DNA from: Chitinophagales bacterium
GTDB taxonomy: Bacteria; Bacteroidota; Bacteroidia; Chitinophagales; LD1
Length of the DNA stretch: 64,000 nucleotides
Assembly: GCA_026129525.1 (NCBI GenBank)
Contig: JAHCHW010000001.1
Span: 1 to 64,000 of the forward strand
Reading direction: 5' to 3'
The notes beneath the pieces are model-generated. The model did no database searches and was not told the DNA's origin. It worked only from the letters and a program-made list of their open reading frames with translations. Shown in pieces: positions 1 to 10,211 of this stretch. Made by a program: the position numbers and the translations under genes. Each line of letters opens with the position of its first letter. The stretch's first letter is position 1.

Positions 1-3000
1 GGTTACGGTGATGGTGCCGGTAGCGGTATTGGTGCCGCCTGTGCAACCGCCTGTCATGGTTACAGTATAATTAAAAATGCCCGATGCCGTGGGTGTTCCA
101 CTGATCGTTGCGACATTACCTGACCACCCGCCAGTTACACCTGTTGGCAAACCGCTGAAGTTGGCACCCGTGGCACCCGTTGTGGCATAAGTGATATTCG
201 TAATTGCGGTGTTAACGCATACAGTTTGTGTGTTTGTTCCCGCTCCTGAACTCAGTGTTATCGTATTGTTCGGGGTTACGGTGATGGTGATAACATTACT
301 CCATACAAAGCAATTACCGCTTACTACCAGCCGAATATATTTACGAGATGCTGTTAATGCGGGCGGGTTTAAATCTTTGGTAGAAAATTCCGAAGTCCAA
401 CCCACTGGCGGTGTTTGGCTTCCATTGTCAGGATCTGTAGCACTAAGATTGGTCGCATAATACCAAGTATAAGTGTAAGCACCTGTTCCACCTGTGGCTG
501 CCGGTTGCGTAATGTTGGCTATATCTATTCCTGAACAAATAGTTTGGGTGCCGGTTACAGTACCAGAAGATAAAGCTACATAAGTAGATAAGTTACCGTT
601 ATGTATTGTCCCGTTAGAAGCGGTACCATTACCTGAAGTAGCCGCATTTACCTGCAAAGAAGGGATTCCTGTATGTGTATAACAAGGATTTTTAAAAATC
701 TTTATACGTCCTCCACCGCCTCGGCCACCATTACCACCACTACCACCGGCATCGCCCTGTACCCAGGTATTAGTACATGCACCATTATAACTACTGTATA
801 CACCTGCACCACCTGCACCGCCTGCACCGCCATTACCTCCATTGGCTTGTATTGTACCGGTTAAGTTGGAATTGCCGTAAATTATCAACATTACACCTCC
901 ACCCGCCCCCCCACCGCCACCGGCTCCACCACCTGCACCGGATACATTTGTTGCTTCCTCTACTTGTTGTTGGTCACAACCGTCACTACAACAGTTCGAA
1001 GCAGACCTTCCACCGTTACCACCGGCTCCACCCGTTCCGCCTGCTGCTCCGTTTGCTAAAATTTGACCTGATAATGTAAAGGTGTAAGGAGCTGACACAT
1101 TCTCTCTCGAAGTAATAGTAATTTTTCCTCCTCCTCTACCACCATCTCCACCGTTTGTACCGTTTCCATTGGCACGACCTCCACCACCGGCACCTGCACC
1201 TCCACTACCGAAATCAATAACCTGGTCGGAGGCTGCTCCGTAAGCCGCACCTCCGTTTCCACCCGCAGAGCCGGTTCCTCCACCAAATGGTGTACCGCAA
1301 TAACCATTGTTCCACACAGCATAACCTGAATACCACCCCCCAGTACCACCATTACCACCTGCACTTCCTGCCCCCCCGTAAGCACCACCACCACCACCAC
1401 CGGCACCACCACCACCGCGCACCGCACCGGCATAGTCGTCAAAAGTGCCACAATCCTGACCACATCCTTGTCCATTTGAACCATTGGATGCCGGAATCCC
1501 CCCACCTCCGGTTCCGGAACCTACAGAACCTGCTCGTATCCCTCCTCCGGTATATGCCTGTGCATTATTGTCGCAACCTAAATTATTATTTGCAGTACCT
1601 CCAGCACCACCGGCAGAACCAGCATAGCCTGCGCCAGAAGCATCTATAACTCCAGCAATGTTTACATTGGCTGCATTAACATTAAGCTCACAACCGGTAG
1701 CTACAGTAACAGTTACTCCACTGTTTACAGTAAAATCGCCTGTAATATTTATGGTTCCGCTTAACGTAACATTACTACTTATAGTGAAATTTCCGGGTAT
1801 GGATGAAGCATTTACAACAGCCACAACATTTGAGGTAGCTGTAGTACCACAACTATTTACCACAGCTTTGTATAAAGTAGTAGTAGATGGGTTAACCGAT
1901 AAAGTGCCGTTTGTAGTTAAGCCACCTACATTAGACCAAGTTGTTCCATCGGTTGATGACTGCCATTGAATGTATCCTGTAAAACCGGAAAGTGTAATAG
2001 ATGTATTGGAAGAGCCTCCGCAACTTTGATTAGAAACTAAAGTTCCCGCAACAGGAGATTGACAGGTGATAGAAACGTTATAAACTGCTCCACCACCTCC
2101 GGCATTGTTACCTTGATAAACTATATTGTATGAACCGTTCAAATAAGTTGTCCCTGAAACACCTGCACAGCAGCCGCCACTGTATGCCCAATTAGAACCG
2201 CCATCAAATGATAAACGATAGTTATCATCGCTACCTACGGTTACGGTGTATGCGCCCGGTAAGAAATTATTGTTGAGCAAAGCGCGAATTGATTGACCGC
2301 TGCCTCCTCTGCCGCAAGTATTCGGATTGGAACCTGACGCAACTGTTGCATTAGTTAAACTGAAACTAGCACTGGTGGAATTAGCACTGCCCGATGTAAA
2401 CGCACCTCTAAAATCGGCTAATGCAAAATTGTAGTTAGCGGTACTATAGTCGTAGATATTCCATGTACCACTGCTGTAGTTATTTAAACTAACATCATTT
2501 CCGGGCAAAGGCAACTGACATTCAGTGAGATTGGCTGAAGCACCTCCTGTAATCTCGTACATATCATAATCCATGTTGTACGAACCATTAAGTTGTACAA
2601 TTCCCGAAACTGTTGTTCCTGACGATGATCCCCAGTTGTCAAAAATCAAACCTCCATTGATGTATAATCTTCTTCCATCATCATTGGTTCCTGTAAATAC
2701 ATACAAACCGTTAGTGAATGATTTATTCGTTTTATAGCGAATGTTGTAATAATCGTCATCCATTGTTCTGCCGCAACGCTGACCAAGCATTGACGGTTGC
2801 CCGCTACCAAAGCCATTACTAATTAAAGTAGCTCCCGAACCGTTGGTTGTAAACCATCCTTGATAATCGTTTGCGCTAACACTTTGGTTATCGTACACAT
2901 AAGCATTCCATGTGGGGTAGGTTCCGTAAGTATCATTGCCATCCATTTGGCATATATCCACACTAACCGATGCTCCACCGGTGTTTTCGCGGTGGTCAAC

Positions 3001-5727
3001 TCTAACATTAAGGCTGCCCGCATTCAAATAAACTACAACCGTACCGGAAACTGCCGAGGTACCCCATTGATTAACGACCCATGTGCTGCCTCCATCAAAA
3101 CTGATTCTGATACCATCATCAGAAGTGTAACTTACACGATAAAATCCTGCTGTAAAGGTTCGGTTCATTCGGTGAGTGGTACTAAAGCCATCGGCATTTG
3201 ATGTGTAGCAAGTCGTGGTTGCTCCGCCCGAACCCCAGTTAGCTGTAATATTTGTAGTGGTGTTGGTAGTAATGCCGCTGGTAATTCTGCCAAGTTCGGT
3301 GTTTAAATCCATGCCGTTGTAAGCATTGCTATACCATGTATTTGGACCATAAGCAGGCCCTACAGGTGCCGAAACAACAACATTGGCTACTGATGAATAA
3401 ATTTGAGGACATACACCGCTTTGTACTAAAGCGCGTACCTGATAGGTGCCTGCAGTTGTAAAGCCGGATGTTAAAGGAAAAGTAGTAGTTGTATTGGCAA
3501 CCTGAGTCCAGGAACCGGCTCCCGGAACCAAATATTCCCATCTTATCACAGAACCGGTATGTCCACTCAACGTTATTGTTGAAAAAGTTCCTAACGTAGT
3601 GCAGGTTGTTTGGGTAGAAGGAGCAGTACTGCCAGCTACTGTAGCGGGTGATGCTGCAATTGTTTGGTCGGGCGCATTACAACCTTGATAGGTGTAACGT
3701 ATGACTGAATTTGTTGAACCGGATGTAAAAGTAGAACCGACTATAGAGGCTCCGGCACCTTGTGTTACAAACGACCACGTACCTCCGGCTATATTTGCTG
3801 TAAGTGTTCGCTGCTCACCGGCACACATAGCTGCATTGGATGATGTAATTGCCAAATCACCTGTTTTGGTTAACTCCACTCCACCGTATGACCCTCCTCC
3901 ACCTTCAACTATCGTTAACTCCAATGTAGAGTTTGTCCCTAAATATTGATTTGACAAAACTGATGTAGGATTGGCGCAACAAGTGCCGGAGTGTATTGGG
4001 CTACCGTTCAGATACAGTACATAATTATCATCATTTCGAACCTGAACATTATAAAAACCACAAGGGAACCCTTGCCTTTTTATTCTGTAAGAGTGATTAT
4101 CGGGACCAACGTAACAGCCTTGAAATGCAGCGCCATTGGTAGCATTTGCGCTATATGGAGATTGAGTACTTAAATCCCAACGGTCGGTAGTGGTTACACT
4201 CAATCTGGTATCGGTGTAAAAACCCGAGTAATTAGAAGACAAATCCTGATTGTTGTATGCATAGATATTCCACTGATTGCTACCAAAAGTGGCAGGATTG
4301 CCCGGAGGTGTGGAAGTAAGCAATTGTAAGTGTAAACTACCGTGAGATCCACCACCACCTTCTGATACCCGATATTCAATTGTTGAAACTTCTGTTAACC
4401 AACCCGTCCAAACATTGGTGTGAGCATCGCAACAACCATTATCGTGCTCCCAAACCATGGTACCGTTAATGAAAAGTCGCGATTCGTCATCGTGATTAGG
4501 GATGTTTATTTGGTATTGGCCACAAGGAAATCCTCTACGCATGAAAATGTACGAGTGGTTGTCAGCACCAACAGCGCAACCTACGTAACCGGCAGCGCTT
4601 GAAGGAGAACCGTTTGGATCCCAACTTTGTGCAGTAGAGTACGTTTGGCCGGTACGGGTATCGAAACTTAAGGCATTGATATCGTAGTACCCATCTAAGT
4701 AGTTAACATTCCAAGCATTACTGTTACCTTGGGCATCTCCTGCTCCAAACACAAATGTTCGCCAAATATTATCTGGGAAGGTATAGGAGAAGGCATTATC
4801 AAGTATAAACGTCATATTCAAATTGCTCCCCCCGCATCCTTCCTGAACACGAATATCCACTTCAGAATTTCCATCTAAATAACCACAGTAAATTTCACCC
4901 CGATTGGCGCAGCAACCAGCCCATGAACTCATTAGCACGCCATTAATATACATCCTGAAGTCATCATCATGTCCATTAAGATTAATCCTGTACTTGCCCG
5001 GAGTAAATCCTTTACGCATATAGCGCACTGTATGATTATCAATTGGCACCTCACAACCCACCCACCCTGAGGCTGAAGATGGACTTGCACTGCTGCTCCA
5101 TCTAAGTTCTGAGTTAATATCCAAATTATTGTCTTCATAATAGCCAAAAGCCGCCTGAGTAGTGTTCAAATCAAGATTTGTTCCGTTGTATGCATATACT
5201 CTCCACACATTATTGCCATAATTGACTACAGGCGGGTCACATTCCCTGTATTGTAAAACAGCACTGTTATTACCGCTAAACCAGTAATTACAACCATCTC
5301 TAGAAACGTGAACTCTTCCCCATCCTGTATAATCAGCTCGCCAATCCAAAGAAGCTGCTAATTCTCCTCCGCTGCAATTGTCTGTATAGTAAGGTCCGTT
5401 GTTATCGTTCCAAGTTTTTACTCCATTACCATCATCGGAAACTGTAAGGTAAGGATTGGTCCAGTTGCCCGCACCACTTGTTCTGAATGAATATATTTTT
5501 CCGCTTTCAAAATAAAACCGATAATATAAACCGGGGCCTACATTACTTATATCATCAAACCCGTTGGTATGATTGGGATTTGTATCTCCTCCGCTTGTTG
5601 AAGTTCCGGTACATTGAGCGTATAAGTTTTGTTGTGCAAAAAGTAACAAAAAAATGAACAATACAGTGAAGGTAATCTGCTGTATGTTTAACAAAGTAGA
5701 GTTTGGGGATTTGTAGGTATGCATCAT
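1..5727 (-). CDS. giant secreted surface protein, PA14-like repeats and Gly-rich region (C-terminus outside window)
   Basis: The frame is open from the ATG at 5727 to the window edge: 1909 residues with no stop. ATGATG gives two possible starts. A signal peptide (hydrophobic VLFIFLLLF, then an LYAQ cut site) shows export. Residues about 170-610 and 790-1220 hold six copies of one module, each opening with a W-x-Y-Y/N pattern and carrying a 'DDxxRLYINGG'-like core. This resembles the sugar-binding PA14 fold; the name is inference. Ig-like segments (starting 'CAGEQRTLTAN' and 'CGGSSNTSITLSG') lie between and after them. Residues about 1360-1680 are glycine-rich (GGAGG, GGGGGG) with beta-solenoid-like strands such as 'GTIQANGGNGG', followed by more Ig-like sequence. 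A T9SS sorting domain would be expected beyond the left edge but cannot be seen. Likely a cell-surface adhesin or matrix protein. Confidence 0.85.
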   Translation of the reverse strand, partial: MMHTYKSPNSTLLNIQQITFTVLFIFLLLFAQQNLYAQCTGTSTSGGDTNPNHTNGFDDISNVGPGLYYRFYFESGKIYSFRTSGAGNWTNPYLTVSDDGNGVKTWNDNNGPYYTDNCSGGELAASLDWRADYTGWGRVHVSRDGCNYWFSGNNSAVLQYRECDPPVVNYGNNVWRVYAYNGTNLDLNTTQAAFGYYEDNNLDINSELRWSSSASPSSASGWVGCEVPIDNHTVRYMRKGFTPGKYRINLNGHDDDFRMYINGVLMSSWAGCCANRGEIYCGYLDGNSEVDIRVQEGCGGSNLNMTFILDNAFSYTFPDNIWRTFVFGAGDAQGNSNAWNVNYLDGYYDINALSFDTRTGQTYSTAQSWDPNGSPSSAAGYVGCAVGADNHSYIFMRRGFPCGQYQINIPNHDDESRLFINGTMVWEHDNGCCDAHTNVWTGWLTEVSTIEYRVSEGGGGSHGSLHLQLLTSTPPGNPATFGSNQWNIYAYNNQDLSSNYSGFYTDTRLSVTTTDRWDLSTQSPYSANATNGAAFQGCYVGPDNHSYRIKRQGFPCGFYNVQVRNDDNYVLYLNGSPIHSGTCCANPTSVLSNQYLGTNSTLELTIVEGGGGSYGGVELTKTGDLAITSSNAAMCAGEQRTLTANIAGGTWSFVTQGAGASIVGSTFTSGSTNSVIRYTYQGCNAPDQTIAASPATVAGSTAPSTQTTCTTLGTFSTITLSGHTGSVIRWEYLVPGAGSWTQVANTTTTFPLTSGFTTAGTYQVRALVQSGVCPQIYSSVANVVVSAPVGPAYGPNTWYSNAYNGMDLNTELGRITSGITTNTTTNITANWGSGGATTTCYTSNADGFSTTHRMNRTFTAGFYRVSYTSDDGIRISFDGGSTWVVNQWGTSAVSGTVVVYLNAGSLNVRVDHRENTGGASVSVDICQMDGNDTYGTYPTWNAYVYDNQSVSANDYQGWFTTNGSGATLISNGFGSGQPSMLGQRCGRTMDDDYYNIRYKTNKSFTNGLYVFTGTNDDGRRLYINGGLIFDNWGSSSGTTVSGIVQLNGSYNMDYDMYEITGGASANLTECQLPLPGNDVSLNNYSSGTWNIYDYSTANYNFALADFRGAFTSGSANSTSASFSLTNATVASGSNPNTCGRGGSGQSIRALLNNNFLPGAYTVTVGSDDNYRLSFDGGSNWAYSGGCCAGVSGTTYLNGSYNIVYQGNNAGGGGAVYNVSITCQSPVAGTLVSNQSCGGSSNTSITLSGFTGYIQWQSSTDGTTWSNVGGLTTNGTLSVNPSTTTLYKAVVNSCGTTATSNVVAVVNASSIPGNFTISSNVTLSGTINITGDFTVNSGVTVTVATGCELNVNAANVNIAGVIDASGAGYAGSAGGAGGTANNNLGCDNNAQAYTGGGIRAGSVGSGTGGGGIPASNGSNGQGCGQDCGTFDDYAGAVRGGGGAGGGGGGAYGGAGSAGGNGGTGGWYSGYAVWNNGYCGTPFGGGTGSAGGNGGAAYGAASDQVIDFGSGGAGAGGGGRANGNGTNGGDGGRGGGKITITSRENVSAPYTFTLSGQILANGAAGGTGGAGGNGGRSASNCCSDGCDQQQVEEATNVSGAGGGAGGGGGAGGGVMLIIYGNSNLTGTIQANGGNGGAGGAGGAGVYSSYNGACTNTWVQGDAGGSGGNGGRGGGGRIKIFKNPCYTHTGIPSLQVNAATSGNGTASNGTIHNGNLSTYVALSSGTVTGTQTICSGIDIANITQPAATGGTGAYTYTWYYATNLSATDPDNGSQTPPVGWTSEFSTKDLNPPALTASRKYIRLVVSGNCFVWSNVITITVTPNNTITLSSGAGTNTQTVCVNTAITNITYATTGATGANFSGLPTGVTGGWSGNVATISGTPTASGIFNYTVTMTGGCTGGTNTATGTITVT

Positions 5728-5754
5728 TTGATTATGCTTAAATGAAAAGTGAAC

Positions 5755-5786
5755 CAAATACAGTTTACTATGCAAAAATCATCAAA
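5755..5786 (-). promoter_or_regulatory. putative promoter of the giant surface protein gene
   Basis: Read on the minus strand, TTTG (5786-5783) is followed after 20 bases by TGTATTTG (5762-5755). This fits the Bacteroidota sigma pattern TTTG-N19-21-TAnnTTTG except for G at the second base of the -7 box. It ends 27 bases before the first ATG. Confidence 0.4.
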
Positions 5787-5961
5787 AGAGGACTAAACTT
5801 AAAATATTGAGAGTTAACATAAATTGAAATAATATAGTAGTACAACCTTACAAAGTCAACAGTTGCACTTATTTGTAACAAAATCAATGCCTGCTTATAG
5901 GCTAGGGAGAAATACAATGCGTGTACTAATCAAACTGACTAATCAATAATACACAGTGCAT

Positions 5962-7572
5962 TTACCTTGCTACACTTACACTCCGCTTCTCCCTTATAAC
6001 CGTAACCTTTACCTGACCCGGGTAGGTCATTTCTTTCTCAATTTTTTGGGAAATGGTAAAGGATAGTTCTTCGCTCCTTTTGTCGTCCACCTTATCAGCT
6101 TCAACAATTACACGCAATTCTCGTCCGGCTTGTATGGCGTAGGCTTTTTCAACGCCTTCAAAATTTTGAGCAAGTGTTTCCAAATCTTTAATACGTTGCA
6201 GGTAGCCTTCCATTATCTCTCTGCGCGCACCCGGGCGTGCGCCTGAAATTGCATCGCAAGCCTGAATGATGGGAGAGATAACAAACTTCATTTCCATTTC
6301 ATCGTGGTGGGCACCAACGGCATTCACTACTGCAGGGTGTTCGCCATATTTTTCACAGAGTTTCGCGCCAAGTAAAGCATGTGATAATTCACTTTCTTCA
6401 TCGGGCACTTTGCCTATGTCGTGCAACAAACCGGCACGTTTCGCTAATTTGGGGTTAAGACCTAACTCGGCAGCCATAGTAGCGCAAAGGTTGGCAACCT
6501 CGCGGGAGTGTTGCAACAGGTTTTGCCCGTACGATGAACGGAAACGCATTCTTCCCACAAAGCGCACCAACTCCTGATGCATTCCCTGAATACCCATGTC
6601 AATTACAGTACGCTCTCCTATTTCGAGAATGTGCTCTTCTAATTGCTTTTTTGTTTTCGCTACTACTTCCTCAATGCGGGCAGGGTGAATTCTGCCATCG
6701 GTTACCAGCCGTTGCAGCGAAAGGCGGGCAATTTCTCTTCGAATAGGGTCGTAGCCGGAAATGATGATTGCTTCCGGGGTATCATCCACTACAAATTCGC
6801 AGCCGGTTGCGGCTTCGAGCGCGCGAATGTTTCTTCCTTCGCGCCCGATTATTTGTCCTTTCTGCTCATCGCTGTCGAGGTTAAAAACCGACACAGTATT
6901 CTCAATGGCATTTTCGGCAGCTGTGCGTTGAATGGTTTGTATTACTATTTTTTTCGCCTCTTTGTTTGCTTTTGATTTGGCTTCATCAATGGCATTTTTC
7001 ATAAATGAAAGCGCCTCCGCTTCAGCTTCTTTTTTCATACTCTCCACCAGTTCTTTCTTCGCATCATCTTTCGAAAGATTACTGATTTGCTCCAACTTGC
7101 TCACAAAAATTTCGTGGCTTTTTTCAAGTTGTGTTCTTTTGGTGTTTACAATTTCCAGTTGTTTGTTCAGGTTATCGCGCAAACTCTCAATCTCCTTTTC
7201 CTTTTTAGAAACTTCGGAAGCGCGTTGCGATACTTCGTTTTGCAGTTGCTTTACCTGACTTTCTTTTTCGTTCGCTTTTTTATTTCGTTCGGCAACTTCG
7301 CTTTCGTGCTTCGATTTCAGTTGCAGAAAATGCTCTTTTGCTTCAAGCATCTTATCTTTCTTGGCGTTTTCGGCATTGCGTTTAGCATCGGCTAAAAGTT
7401 TTTCAGCGGCAGCAGCGGCATCGGCAAGTTTCTTTTCAACTTCCTGTTTTGCCTGCTCTTCTATTTCCCTGTTCGATTTTTGGGTAATAGACCTGCCCAC
7501 CAATAAACCTACAATAGCTGCCATTACGGCAATTCCTGCGGCAATAATGATTATGATGGTGGTGTCTTCCAT
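5962..7572 (-). CDS. rny: ribonuclease Y
   Basis: Membrane-anchored endoribonuclease that starts mRNA decay. The 536-residue protein has the whole family layout: an N-terminal membrane helix (residues 5-27), a long charged coiled coil (about 30-210), a KH RNA-binding domain with GREGRNIR at 243-250, and an HD metal-dependent phosphodiesterase domain with HDIGK at 384-388 and a further HH at 422-423. The length is normal for the family. It is the last gene of a minus-strand group after zapA, with a 72-base gap. No T-rich hairpin is evident after its stop before the giant surface gene. Confidence 0.97.
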   Translation of the reverse strand: MEDTTIIIIIAAGIAVMAAIVGLLVGRSITQKSNREIEEQAKQEVEKKLADAAAAAEKLLADAKRNAENAKKDKMLEAKEHFLQLKSKHESEVAERNKKANEKESQVKQLQNEVSQRASEVSKKEKEIESLRDNLNKQLEIVNTKRTQLEKSHEIFVSKLEQISNLSKDDAKKELVESMKKEAEAEALSFMKNAIDEAKSKANKEAKKIVIQTIQRTAAENAIENTVSVFNLDSDEQKGQIIGREGRNIRALEAATGCEFVVDDTPEAIIISGYDPIRREIARLSLQRLVTDGRIHPARIEEVVAKTKKQLEEHILEIGERTVIDMGIQGMHQELVRFVGRMRFRSSYGQNLLQHSREVANLCATMAAELGLNPKLAKRAGLLHDIGKVPDEESELSHALLGAKLCEKYGEHPAVVNAVGAHHDEMEMKFVISPIIQACDAISGARPGARREIMEGYLQRIKDLETLAQNFEGVEKAYAIQAGRELRVIVEADKVDDKRSEELSFTISQKIEKEMTYPGQVKVTVIREKRSVSVAR

Positions 7573-7644
7573 AACAGAATATTTATAGTGAGTAATAAAA
7601 TACTACCGGTAAACAATAAAGAGAGAGAAAACGAAGGGAAGTTG

Positions 7645-7956
7645 TTATTGCGAAGTGCCGGAAAGTATCCCTTCCAGTCTGCTCAGTTTTTCTTCCAGTA
7701 AACGGTTGGTTTGTTGCGTTTCGTGTTGTGCATTCAAATTTTCCACTGCCAAATTTAGCAGGCACATTGCCATGTAATCCTGCTTGTCTTTTCCTGCATA
7801 ATTGCGCTGGTACTCTTTTATTCTGTCGTTTACCAGTTTTGCCGCATTATTCATTTTTTCTTCGTCCGATTGCTGCACTTTAAGCGGATAGCTTCGTTCG
7901 GCTATCTGCACACTCATGTTAACCGTTTCATTCTTTTCACTCATACTTTCACTCAT
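7645..7956 (-). CDS. zapA: cell division protein ZapA
   Basis: Small FtsZ-binding protein (103 residues) that bundles FtsZ protofilaments at the division site. It has the family's beta-hairpin start ('MSVQIAERSYPLKV'), the E/D-rich helix with 'AAKLVNDRIKEYQ', and a C-terminal coiled coil. The start overlaps the end of the upstream coiled-coil gene by 8 bases, so the two are probably translationally coupled. Methionines at residues 5 and 14 are alternative starts. The Bacteroidota arrangement of a coiled-coil protein, ZapA and then RNase Y is present. Confidence 0.9.
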   Translation of the reverse strand: MSESMSEKNETVNMSVQIAERSYPLKVQQSDEEKMNNAAKLVNDRIKEYQRNYAGKDKQDYMAMCLLNLAVENLNAQHETQQTNRLLEEKLSRLEGILSGTSQ

Positions 7957-8245
7957 TCAACATCGCCATGCAATTGTCTATCTCTTTAATGTATTCGTTA
8001 ATCTTTCTTTTAAGTTCAGTTAATTCATTATTACCGGAATCGTTAGTTCCGATATTCTGCGCTAACTTAATTATTTTAATCTTATTGTGGAGTTCGGTGT
8101 TGCGGTGCTGTTCTTCGGCAAGCAGTTGTTTCAGTCGCTCGGTTTCTTTTTCCAGTTCCGAACACTTTGCAGCCACCGATTGGTTTTCATTAATCAGTTT
8201 ACGAACTTTTGTTTCTACCTGCGAAAGTCTTAAATGAATATCCAT
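7949..8245 (-). CDS. small coiled-coil protein upstream of zapA
   Basis: 98 residues, nearly all helical heptad sequence ('VRKLINENQSVAAKCSELEKE'), ending in 'KEIDNCMAMLNE'. I start it at MDIHLRL (8245); an ATG 18 codons further up would add an uncharacteristic tail and run into the tuf terminator. Its 8-base overlap with zapA and its ZapB-like length and composition suggest a division-site partner of ZapA. That role is inferred from position and shape, as no catalytic motif exists. Confidence 0.75.
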   Translation of the reverse strand: MDIHLRLSQVETKVRKLINENQSVAAKCSELEKETERLKQLLAEEQHRNTELHNKIKIIKLAQNIGTNDSGNNELTELKRKINEYIKEIDNCMAMLNE

Positions 8246-8298
8246 TTCTAACCGATGAGCGAATTTACAAGTTATCGTTACTTCATAAAACTGTAACA

Positions 8299-8330
8299 AA
8301 GAAGGCGGCCAAATTTGACCGCCTTTTGTT
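8299..8330 (-). terminator. terminator after tuf
   Basis: A stem AAGGCGG (8302-8308) pairs with CCGCCTT (8319-8325) and has short T-rich flanks on both strands. It lies 17 bases beyond the tuf stop and separates the translation unit from the zapA group. Confidence 0.75.
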
Positions 8331-8346
8331 ATGGAGTAAGTTGTAA

Positions 8347-9543
8347 TTACTTCACGATTTCAGTTACCTGACCGGCACCTACTGTTCTTCCGCCTTCACG
8401 GATAGCGAAGCGAAGACCTTTTTCCATCGCAATAGGATAGATAAGTTTTACAGAAAGCGTTACGTTATCACCGGGCATTACCATTTCTACACCTGCAGGA
8501 AGGGTAATTTCTCCGGTTACGTCAGTAGTACGGAAGTAGAACTGCGGACGGTATTGGTTGAAGAACGGAGTATGACGACCGCCTTCTTCTTTGTTTAGAA
8601 CGTAAACCTCGCACTTAAATTCGGTATGCGGAGTTACTGAACCAGGTTTTACGATAACCATACCGCGTTTAATCTGTTCTTTTTCGATACCGCGAAGGAG
8701 AAGACCTACGTTATCGCCAGCCTCACCCCTGTCAAGTATTTTGCGGAACATTTCCACACCTGTTACAGTTGAAGTAAGCGCTTTTTCGCCTTCTTTTTGC
8801 AAACCGATAATTTCAACTGGGTCGTTAGAGTTGATTACACCTCTTTCAATACGTCCGGTGGCAACAGTACCACGACCGGTAATAGAGAATACATCTTCTA
8901 CAGGCATAAGGAACGGTTGGTCAACCGCACGCGGAGGAACCGGAATCCAGTTATCTACTGCATCCATCAGTTCTTCAACTTTCTTTACCCACTTTTCTTC
9001 GCCATTCAATGCACCTAAAGCAGAACCTTGTATAACCGGAATGTTAGCACCATCGAATTTGTAGAAAGTCAACAAATCGCGGATTTCCATTTCGCCCAGT
9101 TCAAGAAACTCAGGGTCGTCCACTAAGTCAACTTTATTCATAAACACTACAATTTGAGGAACACCTACCTGACGAGCCAAAAGGATGTGCTCGCGGGTTT
9201 GGGGCATAGGACCATCAGTAGCAGCAACCACAAGAATAGCTCCGTCCATTTGCGCGGCACCGGTAACCATGTTCTTGATATAGTCAGCGTGGCCGGGGCA
9301 ATCTACGTGAGCGTAGTGGCGGTTGTTTGTTTGATATTCAACGTGTGCTGTATTAATGGTGATACCTCTTTCTTTCTCTTCAGGAGCATTGTCAATTGAA
9401 GAATAATCTCTCACTTCTGCCAAACCTTTCTTAGAAAGAACGGTGGTGATAGCAGCCGTTAAAGTGGTTTTACCGTGGTCAACGTGTCCGATTGTACCGA
9501 TGTTCACGTGCGGCTTGTCCTTTACGAATTTTTCTTTAGCCAT
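8347..9543 (-). CDS. tuf: elongation factor Tu
   Basis: GTPase that delivers aminoacyl-tRNA to the ribosome. 398 residues, full length. The G1 loop GHVDHGKT, the switch region '[12 protein letters not shown]', G3 'DCPGH' and G4 'NKVD' are all visible, followed by the two beta-barrel domains with '[13 protein letters not shown]' and the conserved C-terminus '[15 protein letters not shown]'. It is transcribed last in a unit with four tRNA genes (Thr-Tyr-Gly-Thr), the same order as the E. coli thrU-tyrU-glyT-thrT-tufB operon. A terminator follows directly. secE/nusG, which often follow tuf in this phylum, are not next to it. Confidence 0.99.
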   Translation of the reverse strand: MAKEKFVKDKPHVNIGTIGHVDHGKTTLTAAITTVLSKKGLAEVRDYSSIDNAPEEKERGITINTAHVEYQTNNRHYAHVDCPGHADYIKNMVTGAAQMDGAILVVAATDGPMPQTREHILLARQVGVPQIVVFMNKVDLVDDPEFLELGEMEIRDLLTFYKFDGANIPVIQGSALGALNGEEKWVKKVEELMDAVDNWIPVPPRAVDQPFLMPVEDVFSITGRGTVATGRIERGVINSNDPVEIIGLQKEGEKALTSTVTGVEMFRKILDRGEAGDNVGLLLRGIEKEQIKRGMVIVKPGSVTPHTEFKCEVYVLNKEEGGRHTPFFNQYRPQFYFRTTDVTGEITLPAGVEMVMPGDNVTLSVKLIYPIAMEKGLRFAIREGGRTVGAGQVTEIVK

Positions 9544-9602
9544 TGTTATTGGTTTTTAAATTGATTTTGAATGTTTATTTAAAAAAGTTTACTATCACCT
9601 TG

Positions 9603-9674
<72 letters not shown>

Positions 9675-9707
9675 TTGTTAAGGAAGCCTCCTCCCTTACA
9701 TTAGTTG

Positions 9708-9780
9708 AGCGGGAGACGAGGCTCGAACCCGCGACCTACAGCTTGGAAGGCTGTCGCTCTACCAACTGAGCTACTCCCGC
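9708..9780 (-). tRNA. tRNA-Gly (TCC)
   Basis: Acceptor stem GCGGGAG/CTCCCGC, anticodon loop CTTCCAA (anticodon TCC), T-loop GGTTCGAGCC. CCA is not encoded. Third tRNA in the tuf transcription unit. Confidence 0.95.
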
Positions 9781-9818
9781 AAAAAATATCCAATCGGATA
9801 AAGAACGTTTGTTTATTG

Positions 9819-9901
9819 TGGGCAAGGATGGATTCGAACCACCGAACTCCGAAGAGGACAGATTTACAGTCTGTTGCCGTTGGCCACTTGGCTACTTGCC
9901 C
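9819..9901 (-). tRNA. tRNA-Tyr (GTA)
   Basis: Class II tRNA with the long variable arm expected of bacterial tRNA-Tyr. Acceptor GGGCAAG/CTTGCCC, anticodon loop with GTA, discriminator A. CCA is not encoded. Second tRNA in the tuf unit. Confidence 0.95.
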
Positions 9902-9941
9902 GCTCTTTTTACTCTCTTTAATGAACCCACAAGGGATTCTG

Positions 9942-10015
9942 AGCCAGCGGAGGGATTCGAACCCCCGACCCACTGATTACAAATCAGTAGCTCTGGCCAA
10001 CTGAGCTACGCTGGC
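9942..10015 (-). tRNA. tRNA-Thr (TGT)
   Basis: Acceptor GCCAGCG/CGCTGGC, anticodon stem CTGAT/ATCAG with loop TTTGTAA (anticodon TGT), T-arm GGGTTCGAATCCC-like. CCA is not encoded. First tRNA of the tuf unit, downstream of a clear promoter. Confidence 0.95.
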
Positions 10016-10100
10016 ATGACTCGCGAAATGACGTCAAAAAACCGGCATTTCTCACAGCTAAACATTATCAATGAACTACATGCCCGTAAAAAACGGGACG

Positions 10101-10130
10101 CAAATCTAAATGTTTAATTCAATTTTCAAA
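10101..10130 (-). promoter_or_regulatory. promoter of the tRNA-tuf operon
   Basis: On the minus strand TTTG (10130-10127), 18 bases, then TAGATTTG (10108-10101) matches the Bacteroidota vegetative consensus TTTG/TAnnTTTG exactly. A small hairpin CCCGT-TTTTT-ACGGG (10097-10083) sits right at the expected start of the transcript, and the first tRNA begins at 10015. Confidence 0.75.
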
Positions 10131-10169
10131 AAAGGAGGAAATTTATTTGGGAGAGGAAAGCAAGGCTAA

Positions 10170-10200
10170 AACTAAAACAGGGCTTACGGGCCCTGCTTTA
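10170..10200 (-). terminator. terminator after hpf
   Basis: Stem CAGGGC/GCCCTG (10178-10183 with 10190-10195), loop of six, followed on the minus strand by TTTTAGTTTTA. It ends hpf before the tRNA-tuf promoter. Confidence 0.8.
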
Positions 10201-10211
10201 ATTTTTGTTGC

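Noticed and set aside
600-1680. Several His/Pro- or Val-rich reading frames on both strands
   Set aside because: They are shadows of the Gly-rich codons (GGN read in other frames) in the giant minus-strand gene, which is open throughout.
7573-7644. 6S RNA next to zapA, as in E. coli
   Set aside because: The gap is only 72 bases, far too short, and lacks the long paired bubble.
9701-10004. Proteins of about 90-100 residues on both strands
   Set aside because: They run through three tRNA genes with perfect cloverleafs.
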